NCBI RefSeq assembly: GCF_900108095.1
Contig: NZ_FNWL01000001.1
Span: forward strand, 806,001 to 870,000
DNA length: 64,000 nucleotides
Reading direction: 5' to 3'
Source: Natronorubrum sediminis
Lineage (GTDB): Archaea; Halobacteriota; Halobacteria; Halobacteriales; Natrialbaceae
The position numbers were made by a program, and so were the translations under genes. The notes under the pieces are model-generated. The model was not told the DNA's origin. It ran no database searches and saw only the letters and a program-made list of their open reading frames with translations. This document shows positions 8,629 through 17,345 of this stretch, one piece after another; position 1 is the stretch's first letter; every line of letters starts with the position of its first letter.

Positions 8629-10293
8629 ATGCCATCACACGGATCGAATGATGACGGCGATATTAGTCGGCGACCATTACTCAAAGGTCTCGGTGCAGCG
8701 GGTCTAATCGGTCTCGCTGGCTGTATCTCCGAAGAAGGTGACGTCGAAGCAGACAATGCAGCAGAGGAACTCATCGCGGAAGGGTTCGAAGAAGAAGGTG
8801 TCGAGCCACCGTTCGAGACGACGGTGTACGCGAACTCGGACAGTTCCGACCGAATCGCCTACGGCGAACTCATTCAAAACGAACTGAACGAGACCGGATT
8901 CTTCGACGTTTCCTTCGAAGATATGGAGTGGGGCTCATATCTCGACTTCATGAACAGCGTTGCTGAAGAGGAAGAAAATGCCCTCCTCTGTAGCGGTCAC
9001 GCCGCGGACTGGGACCCACACGTGTTCATGAACAACCCGTATCACTCGAGTGCGCACTCGCCAAGTGGGATCAACACGAATCACTTCGAGGACGAAGAGT
9101 ACGACGACCTGGTCGACGAAGGAGTCGAAGAGTCGGACCAGGAAGCGCGACAAGATATCTATGCAGATGCACAGGAACGACTCGTCGAACTCTCCCCCGT
9201 TGCACTCATTCAATTCGGCGAACAGGTAACTGCCTGGAACGACGACGAAGTGAGCGGGTTCAAGACGCATCCGATGGCGGGACGTGAGTTCACCGCAGTG
9301 TACGCGCCACACGAGGGAGTGTACACGGAAGTCGACAACGATGATGACGAGCTTCGTGTCGATCTCGGCTCCGACGTCCCCGACTTCGATCCGATCAGTC
9401 AGGAGGACACGGTCTCGCTCATGGCGACCACGCTCGTGTACGAGAGCCTCATCGCCGTCGATTTCGCCGGTAATCCACAACCCGGTCTTGCGACGGATTG
9501 GGAGCAAGAAGACGACACGACCTGGCGGTTCTACCTCCGCGAAGGCGTCGAGTTCCACAACGGTGACGAGTTCACCGCACACGACGTCCAGACATCCTAC
9601 GAGCGCTACGAGGGCGAATTTCGCGAGTCGGACGTTTACGACTGGTACGAAGGCAGCGAGATCGTCAACGACCACGAAATCGTCATTGAACACCACCGAG
9701 ACTACAGTGGACCGTTCGAGGCGACTGGTGCCGGTGACGTCCCAATCGTCCCAGAAGGTGCCGAAGATGGCGACGTCGACCTCTCCGACGGCCCGGTCGG
9801 GACCGGTCCGTACCAATTCGACGAACATCAAGAAGACGACCGATTCGTGATCGAACGCTACGACGACCACTGGTACTCGGGCGACGAGTACGACAACGAT
9901 GTCCCCGAAACCCCACCGGTCGAAACGGTCGTCATGGAAGTTATTCCGGAAGGCTCCTCTCGTCACCAGGCACTGGAGGTTGGCGACATCGACCTCAGCC
10001 AAGGACTTCCAGCCGAAAGTGTCGCCGAGTTCGAAGACGACGACGACTTCGACATCGACGGCGCACTCGGCCTCACGAACGAATACCTGACCTTCCCACT
10101 CTGGCAGGAGCCGTTCAACAATCCGAAAGTCCGCCGCGGAATCAGCGGTCTGATTCCACGCGAGACGATTATGGACAACGTGTTCCACGACGTCGGAGAA
10201 CTGGCGTACACGCCAATTTCCCCGATTCTGGAAGACTTCACTGGAACGGACTATCAGGACGATCTCGCTGAGGAATACCTCGAAGTACAGTAA
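8629..10293 (+). CDS. peptide/oligopeptide ABC transporter substrate-binding lipoprotein, apparently circularly permuted
   Basis: A 554-residue family-5 solute-binding protein (DppA/OppA-like) exported by Tat and lipid-anchored: twin arginine R14-R15 in DISRRPLLKGLG and lipobox LAGC at 29-32. The order of the mature domain is unusual. Residues 44-227 (AEELIAEGFEEEG ... MEWGSYLD ... DWDPHVF ... AVYAPHEG) correspond to the part that ends normal DppA proteins. Residues 241-554 (LRVDLGSDVPDFDP ... GVEFHNGDEFTAHDV ... PVGTGPYQF ... NPKVRRGI ... PISPILEDF) correspond to the part that begins them, and stop where the C-lobe would follow. It heads a five-gene Dpp operon. Recognition of the family is secure; the permutation is a by-eye alignment. 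Confidence 0.9.
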   Translation: MPSHGSNDDGDISRRPLLKGLGAAGLIGLAGCISEEGDVEADNAAEELIAEGFEEEGVEPPFETTVYANSDSSDRIAYGELIQNELNETGFFDVSFEDMEWGSYLDFMNSVAEEEENALLCSGHAADWDPHVFMNNPYHSSAHSPSGINTNHFEDEEYDDLVDEGVEESDQEARQDIYADAQERLVELSPVALIQFGEQVTAWNDDEVSGFKTHPMAGREFTAVYAPHEGVYTEVDNDDDELRVDLGSDVPDFDPISQEDTVSLMATTLVYESLIAVDFAGNPQPGLATDWEQEDDTTWRFYLREGVEFHNGDEFTAHDVQTSYERYEGEFRESDVYDWYEGSEIVNDHEIVIEHHRDYSGPFEATGAGDVPIVPEGAEDGDVDLSDGPVGTGPYQFDEHQEDDRFVIERYDDHWYSGDEYDNDVPETPPVETVVMEVIPEGSSRHQALEVGDIDLSQGLPAESVAEFEDDDDFDIDGALGLTNEYLTFPLWQEPFNNPKVRRGISGLIPRETIMDNVFHDVGELAYTPISPILEDFTGTDYQDDLAEEYLEVQ

Positions 10294-10314
10294 GACGCAC
10301 CATCTAACAGGTCA

Positions 10315-11262
10315 ATGTCTCTTTCACGCTATATACTAAAGCGGGTTCTCGTCACGATACCAGTTCTGTTCGGTGTCTCAGCGATTACGTTCTCGTTCAT
10401 TCACATCGCACCGGGCGACCCGGTCGACATGATCGCTGGTTTCGGTGACGTCGACGAAGAGGTCCTCGATGGAATTCGAGAGGATTACAACCTCCATCTT
10501 CCTCTTTGGGAACAGTACCTGCTCTGGTTACAGGACGCGTTGTTGCTCGATTTCGGTGAATCGCCAATCACTGGTAGAGATGTCGGCGCATCGATCGCCG
10601 CTCGACTGCCACACACGATTCTCCTCGGTGTCTCGGCGTGGGTTCTCGCACTCGGGATCGGTATCCCGACGGGGATCATCGCCGCAGTCAAGCAGGGCGA
10701 AACTGCAGACGAAGTCAGCCGAATCGCTGCACTCGCTGGTATCGCAACGCCGAACTTCTGGCTCGGTCTCGTGTTGTTGTGGATCTTCAGCGTTCACTTC
10801 GGGTGGTTCAGCGTTATTCCGCCGGACGCGCCGCTGTTGAGTTTCAGCACGCTCTGGTTCATGATCCTCCCGACCATCACACTCGGGACAGCATCCGCCG
10901 CACTCATCACGCGACTGATGCGGTCGTCGATGCTCCAGGAACTGAACAAGGACTACGTCCGAACCGCACGAGCGAAAGGGTTGCGCGAGCGGACGGTCAT
11001 CCTCAAACACGTGCTGCGTAATTCGTTGATCGCAGTCGTGACCGTCGCCGGATTACAGATCGCGTTCCTCATCGACGGCGCAGTCGTCGTCGAGGAGGTC
11101 TTCGCCTGGCCGGGAATGGGGCGATTGCTCGTCGGCGCGATCTTCGAGCGTGACTTCCCCATCATCCAAGCCGGCGTATTGTTGATCGCAGTCACGATCA
11201 TCGTCGCCAACCTGATCGTCGATATCATCTACTCGTATCTCGATCCACGAATTCGATATTAA
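10315..11262 (+). CDS. peptide ABC transporter permease, DppB type
   Basis: A 315-residue membrane subunit with an N-terminal transmembrane segment (LSRYILKRVLVTIPVLFGVS), the family word FIHIAPGDPVDMIAG, and five further helices. The cytoplasmic EAA-like loop is in the DYVRTARAKGLRERTVILKHVLRN region near residue 220, where it would dock on the ATPases. It pairs with the next gene to form the channel. It lies 21 nt after the binding-protein gene in the same operon. Confidence 0.92.
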   Translation: MSLSRYILKRVLVTIPVLFGVSAITFSFIHIAPGDPVDMIAGFGDVDEEVLDGIREDYNLHLPLWEQYLLWLQDALLLDFGESPITGRDVGASIAARLPHTILLGVSAWVLALGIGIPTGIIAAVKQGETADEVSRIAALAGIATPNFWLGLVLLWIFSVHFGWFSVIPPDAPLLSFSTLWFMILPTITLGTASAALITRLMRSSMLQELNKDYVRTARAKGLRERTVILKHVLRNSLIAVVTVAGLQIAFLIDGAVVVEEVFAWPGMGRLLVGAIFERDFPIIQAGVLLIAVTIIVANLIVDIIYSYLDPRIRY

Positions 11263-11264
11263 TT

Positions 11265-12290
11265 ATGAGCCAACGACAACCAACGACACAACGTGGTCGA
11301 ATCCGCATTACTGGGTTCGACGAAGCGGTCGCCGACCAGACGGACACCGAGGTCTGGGACGGCGAATCGGAAAGTAGCGGACGCAGTCGCCTCGAGTACG
11401 CCTGGCTCCGATTCAAATCGAATCGAACGGCGTTATTCGGGATGCTAATTATTGCCGTGATGGCGGTTCTCGCCATCTTCGCCCGTCCGATCGAGGTGTC
11501 GACGATGGGCTATCAGATCACGCTGCAGCCGATTTCGCTCGCACCGTTCGGTCCGAACGAGATGTACGTCGGCGAGGCGAACGAGGCACCGTCGTTCGCA
11601 CATCCGTTCGGGACGGACTGGGCAGGGCGTGATATCTTCTCCCGCGTCCTCGTCGGCGGACGACTCAGTCTGAGCATCGGATTTATCGCCGTCGTGCTCG
11701 CGTTAGTCGTCGGAATCCCGCTTGGCGCAGTTGCGGGCTACTTCGGCGGCTGGATCGACGAGGTCATCATGCGAATGATCGACATGCTCTACGCGTTCCC
11801 GTTCCTGGTCCTGGCAATCGCCATCGTCGCGATTTTCGGATCCGGATTCTGGGTGATTATCTTCGCGCTCGTCGTCACGGGGTGGCTGAGTTACGCCAGA
11901 CTCTTACGCGGGGAAATACTCTCCGTCAAAGAAAACGAGTACGTGCTGGCCGCGAAAGCACTCGGCTCCCCGGACCGAATTATCGTCTTCAAACACATCG
12001 TCCCCAACGCGATGGCACCCGTCATCGTTCAGGCAACGCTCAACATCGGGACGATCGTGCTCGCGGCCGCAGCGCTCGGATTCCTGGGCATCGGCCTCGA
12101 GCCAGGGAGCGCCGAATGGGGGTCGATGCTCTCGAACGGACGCGATTCGATCGTCTACGGCCACTGGCACATCACGCTCTTCCCCGGGGGTGCGATCTTC
12201 CTGTTCGTGATGGCCATCAACCTGGTCGGTGACGGTATCAACGACGCACTCGATCCGCAAGGAAACGCAGCAAAAGAGAGGATGCGATAA
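11265..12290 (+). CDS. peptide ABC transporter permease, DppC type
   Basis: A 341-residue permease with a longer cytoplasmic N-terminus (about 55 residues) before the first membrane helix and a roughly 45-residue extracytoplasmic loop holding HPFGTDWAGRDIFSRVLVGGR, the DppC/OppC signature. The EAA loop is ENEYVLAAKALGSPDRIIVFKHIVPN near residue 235. The gene begins two bases after the stop of the DppB gene, so the two are probably coupled. Confidence 0.92.
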   Translation: MSQRQPTTQRGRIRITGFDEAVADQTDTEVWDGESESSGRSRLEYAWLRFKSNRTALFGMLIIAVMAVLAIFARPIEVSTMGYQITLQPISLAPFGPNEMYVGEANEAPSFAHPFGTDWAGRDIFSRVLVGGRLSLSIGFIAVVLALVVGIPLGAVAGYFGGWIDEVIMRMIDMLYAFPFLVLAIAIVAIFGSGFWVIIFALVVTGWLSYARLLRGEILSVKENEYVLAAKALGSPDRIIVFKHIVPNAMAPVIVQATLNIGTIVLAAAALGFLGIGLEPGSAEWGSMLSNGRDSIVYGHWHITLFPGGAIFLFVMAINLVGDGINDALDPQGNAAKERMR

Positions 12291-12292
12291 CA

Positions 12293-13336
12293 ATGTCACT
12301 ACTCGAAGTGGAAGATCTCGTCGTACAGTTCTACACCGAAGACGGGGTGGTCCGCGCAGTCGACGAACTCAGCTACGAGATCGAACGCGGCGAAAAGTAC
12401 GGTATCGTCGGCGAAAGTGGCGCCGGAAAGAGCGTCACGAGCCTCTCGCTGATGCAACTGATCGAGAGCCCCGGCGAAATCGTCAGCGGCGAGATTCGAT
12501 TCAAGGGGCAAAATCTCCTCGAACTGTCCGAGAGCGAGTTGCGGGACATCCGCGGGAACGACATCGCGATGGTGTTCCAGGACGCAGAAACCGCACTCAA
12601 CCCCGTCTACTCGGTTGGCGAACAGATCGCCGAAGCGATCCGCACGCACAAGGACGTAACCGACGAGGAGGCCAAAGAAGAGACGATCGAACTCCTCGAG
12701 CGCGTCGGCATTCCCGACGCGTCGGCGCGCTACTCGGACTATCCCCACGAGTTCTCCGGCGGGATGCAACAGCGAGCCGTCATCGCGATGGCGCTGTCGT
12801 GCGACCCGGATCTCCTGATCTGTGACGAACCGACGACGGCACTCGACGTGACGATCGAAGCCCAGATTCTCGAGTTACTCGACGAACTCGCGTCGGACTT
12901 CGATACGGCGATCCAACTGATCACGCACGACCTCGGCGTCGTCGCCGAGCTCTGCGATCGAGTGATGGTCCTCTATGCAGGACAGGCCGTCGAGCGAGCG
13001 CCCGTCGAGGAGCTCTACTACGAGCCAAAACACCCCTATACGGTTGGGTTGATGGCGTCGATTCCGCGAATTGGAGACGAACGCGAGGAGTTAACGACGA
13101 TTCCCGGGGCGATGCCCGACCTCATCGACGTGCCGACGGGGTGTCGGTTCCATCCGAGATGTCCCTACGCCGAAGACGTCTGTATGAAGCGCGAACCGCC
13201 ACTCATGGACACGGACGAAGAGGTAGTCGCCGACGACGCAGAAAACACCGATCACGTGGCGTCCTGTCACGAATACACCGGCGAACTCGCGACCGGATTG
13301 GATTACGATATCGACGTCCGAGGTGAGTCCCAATGA
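12293..13336 (+). CDS. peptide ABC transporter ATP-binding protein, DppD type
   Basis: A 347-residue ATPase with Walker A GESGAGKS, signature FSGGMQQR, Walker B LLICDEPTTALD and the H-loop ITHDLGVV. The C-terminal oligopeptide-transporter domain carries four cysteines, C284, C290, C297 and C325 (CRFHPRCPYAEDVC ... SCHE). In a mycobacterial homologue such a set binds a 4Fe-4S cluster. The gene starts two bases after the DppC stop and overlaps the following ATPase gene by four bases. Confidence 0.93.
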   Translation: MSLLEVEDLVVQFYTEDGVVRAVDELSYEIERGEKYGIVGESGAGKSVTSLSLMQLIESPGEIVSGEIRFKGQNLLELSESELRDIRGNDIAMVFQDAETALNPVYSVGEQIAEAIRTHKDVTDEEAKEETIELLERVGIPDASARYSDYPHEFSGGMQQRAVIAMALSCDPDLLICDEPTTALDVTIEAQILELLDELASDFDTAIQLITHDLGVVAELCDRVMVLYAGQAVERAPVEELYYEPKHPYTVGLMASIPRIGDEREELTTIPGAMPDLIDVPTGCRFHPRCPYAEDVCMKREPPLMDTDEEVVADDAENTDHVASCHEYTGELATGLDYDIDVRGESQ

Positions 13337-14676
13337 GTGAGCATTCGGGAGAGCCACTCCTCGAGATCGAAGGGTTAGAGAAGTACTACACGACCAATGA
13401 CGGCTTCCTCGATCGGTTCCTCGGAGGCCAAGAGGAAGTCAAGGCCGTCGACGGCGTCGACCTCGAGATTCACGAGGGGGAGACCCTCGGCCTTGTCGGC
13501 GAGAGTGGCTGTGGAAAGAGTTCGCTCGGTCGCTCGCTCGTGCAACTCACCGAGCCGACAGGTGGATCGGTCAAATACCGCGGCACCGAGTTGACCGAAC
13601 TCTCGCGAAGGGAGATGCGAGATATGCGGACGAACATCCAGTATATCTTCCAGAATCCGTTCGCGAGTCTGAACCCGCGGCTGACGATCAACGACATCGT
13701 CGGCGAAGCGCTCGACGTCCACGACATCCTCGAGAGCGACGACGAAGACGATCGATCGCAGTCTGAGCGACGAAACGAACGAGTCGAAGAACTCCTCGAG
13801 ACCGTCGGCCTCAAAGCGAGTCACGCCAACCGGTATCCACACGAGTTCTCCGGCGGGCAGCGCCAGCGGATCGGAATCGCCCGCGCGCTGGCCGTCGAAC
13901 CGGAGTTCATCGTCTGTGACGAGCCGGTTTCCGCACTCGACGTCTCGGTTCAGGCGCAGATCCTGAACCTGCTCAACGAGCTTCAAGAAGAGTTCAACCT
14001 CTCGTATCTCTTCATCGCACACGACCTCTCGGTCGTCGAGCACGTCGCGGATCGGATCGCCGTGATGTACCTCGGTAACATCGTTGAAACCGGCGACCCG
14101 GAGGAGGTGTTCTCCGGCGACTCACACCCCTACACGGAGGCGTTGCTCTCCGCGATTCCCGAACCCGACCCGCTGTGGGAAGGCGACCGCGTCATCCTCG
14201 AGGGAACCGTTCCCTCGCCGATCGACCCGCCATCGGGCTGTCGCTTCCACACTCGCTGTCCGAAAGTCATTCCGCCAGCGGAGTTCGAGTTCGACCAGGA
14301 CGCCTTCCACAGCGTGTTCACCTTGCGACTCCGACTCGCCGACGCCGAAGCCGGCCTCGAGTCGGTCCTCTCAGAGCCTGCGGAGGCAGCGGACGTTCCG
14401 ACGGCGATTCGCGACGAATTCGGAATTCCACATCAACTTCAGGACGCGCGTGCGGAAGAAATCGTCTCGGAGACGCTCGAGGAGATCGCCACAGACGACA
14501 TCGAGCGCGCACGGGAACGACTCGAGTCGGCGTTTACGACGCCGTGTGAGACGGACCGTCCGACCCTCGAAGCGGGGGAGAAACACCATCCGATCGCGTG
14601 CCACCGGTTCGACGCTGCGTACGCGGACGCCGTCGACGAACCACCGGAAGCACTCGCTCCAGAAATCGACCGATGA
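13333..14676 (+). CDS. peptide ABC transporter ATP-binding protein, DppF type, with inserted helical segment
   Basis: A 447-residue ATPase, about 100 residues longer than typical DppF. Walker A GESGCGKS, signature FSGGQRQR and Walker B FIVCDEPVSALD are intact. The C-terminal cysteine motif is split: C303 and C309 (CRFHTRCP) are separated from C405 and C423 by about 95 charged, probably helical residues that contain no cysteine. It starts within the DppD stop (ATGA overlap) and is itself overlapped by the next gene, so all are co-translated. Confidence 0.92.
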   Translation: MSEHSGEPLLEIEGLEKYYTTNDGFLDRFLGGQEEVKAVDGVDLEIHEGETLGLVGESGCGKSSLGRSLVQLTEPTGGSVKYRGTELTELSRREMRDMRTNIQYIFQNPFASLNPRLTINDIVGEALDVHDILESDDEDDRSQSERRNERVEELLETVGLKASHANRYPHEFSGGQRQRIGIARALAVEPEFIVCDEPVSALDVSVQAQILNLLNELQEEFNLSYLFIAHDLSVVEHVADRIAVMYLGNIVETGDPEEVFSGDSHPYTEALLSAIPEPDPLWEGDRVILEGTVPSPIDPPSGCRFHTRCPKVIPPAEFEFDQDAFHSVFTLRLRLADAEAGLESVLSEPAEAADVPTAIRDEFGIPHQLQDARAEEIVSETLEEIATDDIERARERLESAFTTPCETDRPTLEAGEKHHPIACHRFDAAYADAVDEPPEALAPEIDR

Positions 14677-15200
14677 GACGAATTTACGAATCGCGAGCGC
14701 TCGAGCGCGGGGATGAACCCTTCACGCCCTCGAAAGCGGACGACGACAAGAACAGTCGTCGGACGATCAACTGGGACGCGTTCAGTCACGCGTTCATGCC
14801 GAAGGCGCTTCGAAATCGAGCGATCGACGTCTCGGTCACGACGAATCGAGACACCTACGAACTCGGCGAACCGGTTCGGATCGGAGTCGAGTTCCGCAAT
14901 CGGATTCCGTTTCCCGTCCGATTGCGAACCGAGTCGCCGAACGTCTGGACGTGGTCGGTCGACGGGCTCGAAGCAGCCTCACGGGTGCCTCGAGCGGTGC
15001 CAGAGCGACCGGACGCCTTCTCGTTTTCGCGCAGCGAGCGAAAGCGGTTTCGCCGCGAGTGGCCACAGCGAATCCAGGTCACACCGGGCGAGTGGGAATC
15101 CGTCGACCCGGGAACGTACACCATCGAAGTCAGTATCGCCTGTAAAAACGGCGAGCAGCGCGGCCTGACCGACCGAACCGAAATCGAGATTCGGGACTGA
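14673..15200 (+). CDS. conserved hypothetical protein at the end of the peptide ABC operon
   Basis: A 175-residue protein whose ATG overlaps the DppF stop, so it belongs to the operon. The middle and C-terminus (SVTTNRDTYELGEPVRIGVE ... FRNRIPFPVRL ... VTPGEWESVDPGTYTIEVS) read like a beta-sandwich of the BsuPI/intracellular proteinase inhibitor or DUF-type immunoglobulin-like kind. There is no signal peptide and no membrane segment, so it should be cytoplasmic. A role in controlling peptide breakdown or transporter assembly would be a guess. An ORF start 75 bases upstream lies inside DppF and is not favoured. Confidence 0.75.
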   Translation: MRRIYESRALERGDEPFTPSKADDDKNSRRTINWDAFSHAFMPKALRNRAIDVSVTTNRDTYELGEPVRIGVEFRNRIPFPVRLRTESPNVWTWSVDGLEAASRVPRAVPERPDAFSFSRSERKRFRREWPQRIQVTPGEWESVDPGTYTIEVSIACKNGEQRGLTDRTEIEIRD

Positions 15201-15499
15201 CCCGAGGCCGTTCTTCTTTCCTCGTTCCCAGTCACCCTCTCGCCAGCGACCCCGATTGCCGGTGGTTGTACTCGAGAATACGGTGGCTCAAAACAGAGAG
15301 TGGACCGATTCCGATCTCGGGTTCATTCCCGCTAAAACACTGGAAGGGCGCTGTTAAAACCCTCTTCTTAGACATCTACGTTGGTGAAACTACACACCAC
15401 TACATCCACGGACATGATTCCGCCAGTTTGCCAATATTGAAGACTTCTCTTTCATTGTTTTGAGCCTACTATTGGAATGACTTCAAAAGGCGGTGACCG
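15201..15499. other. AT-rich gap without a supported gene
   Basis: Between the peptide ABC operon and the orphan lipoprotein the composition becomes distinctly AT-rich. One 65-codon frame exists (15266-15463), but its product has no recognisable features. I see no inverted repeats or transposase remnant. Confidence 0.4.
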
Positions 15500-15889
15500 T
15501 TAGTCCTCCCGTTCGTAGAACACCGCGGCCGCATCGTCGTTCCGAGTTACGTAACTGGCGGGCTCAAACTCGTCGTCACCCTCATATCCGGGTAGTTCGT
15601 CGATTCGATCGGTTACCGCTTCTCGTTCCGCCTCGTCGAGTCGCTGCGTCGCCGTTCTGTTTGTCTCGATCGCTTCGACGACAACCTCCTCGACAGGCCC
15701 CTCAACTTTTGGATCGTCAATGCTTGTCGTCGATGCCTTAGGTGGAGCGGTGTCGTACGGACCAGCAACGACGAGGTAATCGCTGCTGCCTCCACCGTCG
15801 CGATCTTCATCGTCGTTGCCCCCGAGACAGCCTGCAAGAACCAATGACGTGACACAGCCACACCCGACAAGGAACTTCCGACGCTTCAT
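15500..15889 (-). CDS. small Tat-like lipoprotein of unknown function
   Basis: A 129-residue secreted lipoprotein: MKRRKFLVGCG start with a twin-arginine-like KRRKFL, hydrophobic stretch and lipobox LAGC near residues 18-21. A Gly/Asp-rich linker follows and then a small acidic domain (YLVVAGPYDTAPPKAS ... EREAVTDRIDELPG). I recognise no family. It lies in an AT-rich patch beside the initiator tRNA with no operon partner, which suggests accessory DNA. Confidence 0.75.
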   Translation of the reverse strand: MKRRKFLVGCGCVTSLVLAGCLGGNDDEDRDGGGSSDYLVVAGPYDTAPPKASTTSIDDPKVEGPVEEVVVEAIETNRTATQRLDEAEREAVTDRIDELPGYEGDDEFEPASYVTRNDDAAAVFYERED

Positions 15890-16169
15890 ATCCCATCATT
15901 TTCAGTAGAATGATAAATGTCTTCGTCACGTTAAAACCGCTCTTTGTTCTATCCCGTTCTCGCTCAGTTCGCAACTGTAGTTATCGAACTGCCGAATTCC
16001 GTTTCAGGTGTGATTCTAAATAACGAAACAGTGCTACTATCTACTGTTATTGTTCGTCTCGAAAAGTACCTGGAGGGTGATTTGAACTACGGTCACAGCA
16101 GAGCTGTTCCCTGATTCAAATCTCCTTCATGCTATGGATGGCGCTCACGTACTTGTTCGCGCCAAAACA
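15890..16169. other. AT-rich spacer with tRNA T-arm-like fragments
   Basis: No gene fits this stretch. At 16072-16094 the sequence resembles the 3' part of the neighbouring tRNA gene (the word gatttgaactac is shared exactly), and at 16113-16125 a TTCAAATCTCC-like word occurs in the opposite orientation. These could be worn tRNA fragments left by integration events. Confidence 0.35.
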
Positions 16170-16244
16170 TAGCGGGAGGTAGATTTGAACTACCGGTCTG
16201 CGGGTTATGAGCCCGCCGGAATCTCCTGGCTATCCCATCCCGCT
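16170..16244 (-). tRNA. initiator tRNA-Met (CAU)
   Basis: The minus strand folds as a complete cloverleaf: acceptor AGCGGGA / TCCCGCT with discriminator A, anticodon arm GCGGG-CTCATAA-CCCGC and T-arm GGTAG-TTCAAAT-CTACC. The A1-U72 pair and the three consecutive G-C pairs at the bottom of the anticodon stem are hallmarks of the archaeal initiator rather than the elongator. CCA is not encoded and no intron is present. It lies 66 nt downstream of the GtrA-family gene on the same strand. Confidence 0.93.
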
Positions 16245-16310
16245 ATCACTTCATAACCGAGTGTGCTAGATAAGGGTTGTGATTCAACTGCCGTATGGGG
16301 GTTTCTACCG

Positions 16311-16760
16311 TTAGTCCCGGTGGACTTTCCACGTATAGAGGCTCTCGCAGGTGTAGTTGACGAAGAAACCGATTCCGGTGCCGATGATATTCGCTGCGAC
16401 GTACCAGACGTCGAACCATTCGACCAGCACGGCGAGGACCAACATCGTCACCAGAAAGCCTCCGAATCGGACCGCGTTCGAGCGAACGAATCGGGTACCG
16501 AACGCTCGAGGTGTCATCGATCCGTAGTCGGCGAAGGTCCACCACTCGTTAATCAGAAAGATGACGACGATCGACAGCTCCCACGAGATGACTTTCGCGG
16601 AGAGCGGGCCGAGAACCGTCAGTTCGACCAACAAGATGAGAACGAGGTTGTCTACCGCCGCGCCGACGAATCCGACGCCGGCGAACTGGGTGAATCGCGA
16701 TGCCGAACACAGCGCTCGAAAGCGCGTCCGAATCGCCTCAGAGAGCGAATTTTGGGTCAT
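16311..16760 (-). CDS. GtrA family membrane protein
   Basis: A 149-residue protein with four hydrophobic segments and the GtrA pattern (FAGVGFVGAAVDNLVLILL, then NEWWTFADYG and a final NYTCESLYTWKV). GtrA-like proteins are thought to move lipid-linked sugars across membranes, often next to glycosyltransferases. No glycosyltransferase is adjacent here, so the substrate is unknown. Length is typical. Confidence 0.85.
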   Translation of the reverse strand: MTQNSLSEAIRTRFRALCSASRFTQFAGVGFVGAAVDNLVLILLVELTVLGPLSAKVISWELSIVVIFLINEWWTFADYGSMTPRAFGTRFVRSNAVRFGGFLVTMLVLAVLVEWFDVWYVAANIIGTGIGFFVNYTCESLYTWKVHRD

Positions 16761-17078
16761 ATACTACCTCGATAGGCTCGCGTGACGATGCGGTGTGGTG
16801 CGTCGGCCGTATCGACCACTGGCTTCGGCATCCGTATCCGTGTTGCGATTCGCCGACAGGTTTGCGTGTCATCGAGACGGCGTTGTCCGATATCGACGTG
16901 CAAAACGGTTCCGTTTGGTAAGTGGTTCCGAAGTGAAACGACGCGCCGGCGAAAGACGACGACGTGTCCGGAGAAGTGTCGGAGAGGGGTTACAGTACGC
17001 ATAGATTGTACGGCTCGAGGTCGACGACCGGAAACCGACGGAGAGAAGGGAACGTCGCCCGGCGTCAGCAAGTTCGAG
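16761..17078. other. intergenic region, nothing recognised
   Basis: About 318 bases between the GtrA-family gene and the HAH_0734-family gene. Composition is like the rest of the genome. Long frames cross it on both strands, but they run as antisense shadows into neighbouring genes and their Arg-rich translations look non-coding. Confidence 0.4.
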
Positions 17079-17345
17079 TCAGATCGCGAGATCGGCCGAC
17101 GGCCGAACGACGGTGACGTCGCCGGCGTCGACGCGTTCGACGTCGAGGAAGTGCGGGGTGAAATTTCGCTTTTCGAAGTCCTCGTACTCGTCTTCGCTCC
17201 CGACGGTACACCACAACTGGACGGTTTCGGGACCGTGCCACTCGCCGTTGCGGTTGATCCCGAAGCAGACCAGTTCCTCGCCGTCGTACTCGACGATAGC
17301 CCCCTTCCGAATGCCCGGATCGCCGTGAATGATGAGGCGCTTCAT
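17079..17345 (-). CDS. HAH_0734 family protein
   Basis: An 88-residue cytoplasmic protein beginning MKRLIIHGDPGIRKGAIVEY, a small haloarchaea-specific family found near translation genes. It contains no catalytic motif I recognise; the body is mixed alpha/beta with a WCTVGSEDEYEDFEKRNFTPHFL segment. The open frame extends 19 codons upstream, but conserved sequence starts at this Met. It is divergent from the L44e operon. Confidence 0.8.
   Translation of the reverse strand: MKRLIIHGDPGIRKGAIVEYDGEELVCFGINRNGEWHGPETVQLWCTVGSEDEYEDFEKRNFTPHFLDVERVDAGDVTVVRPSADLAI

Noticed and set aside
15266-15463. 65-codon frame in the AT-rich gap after the Dpp operon
   Set aside because: No promoter at the right place, no motif, codon use unlike the genome; kept only as part of the gap description.
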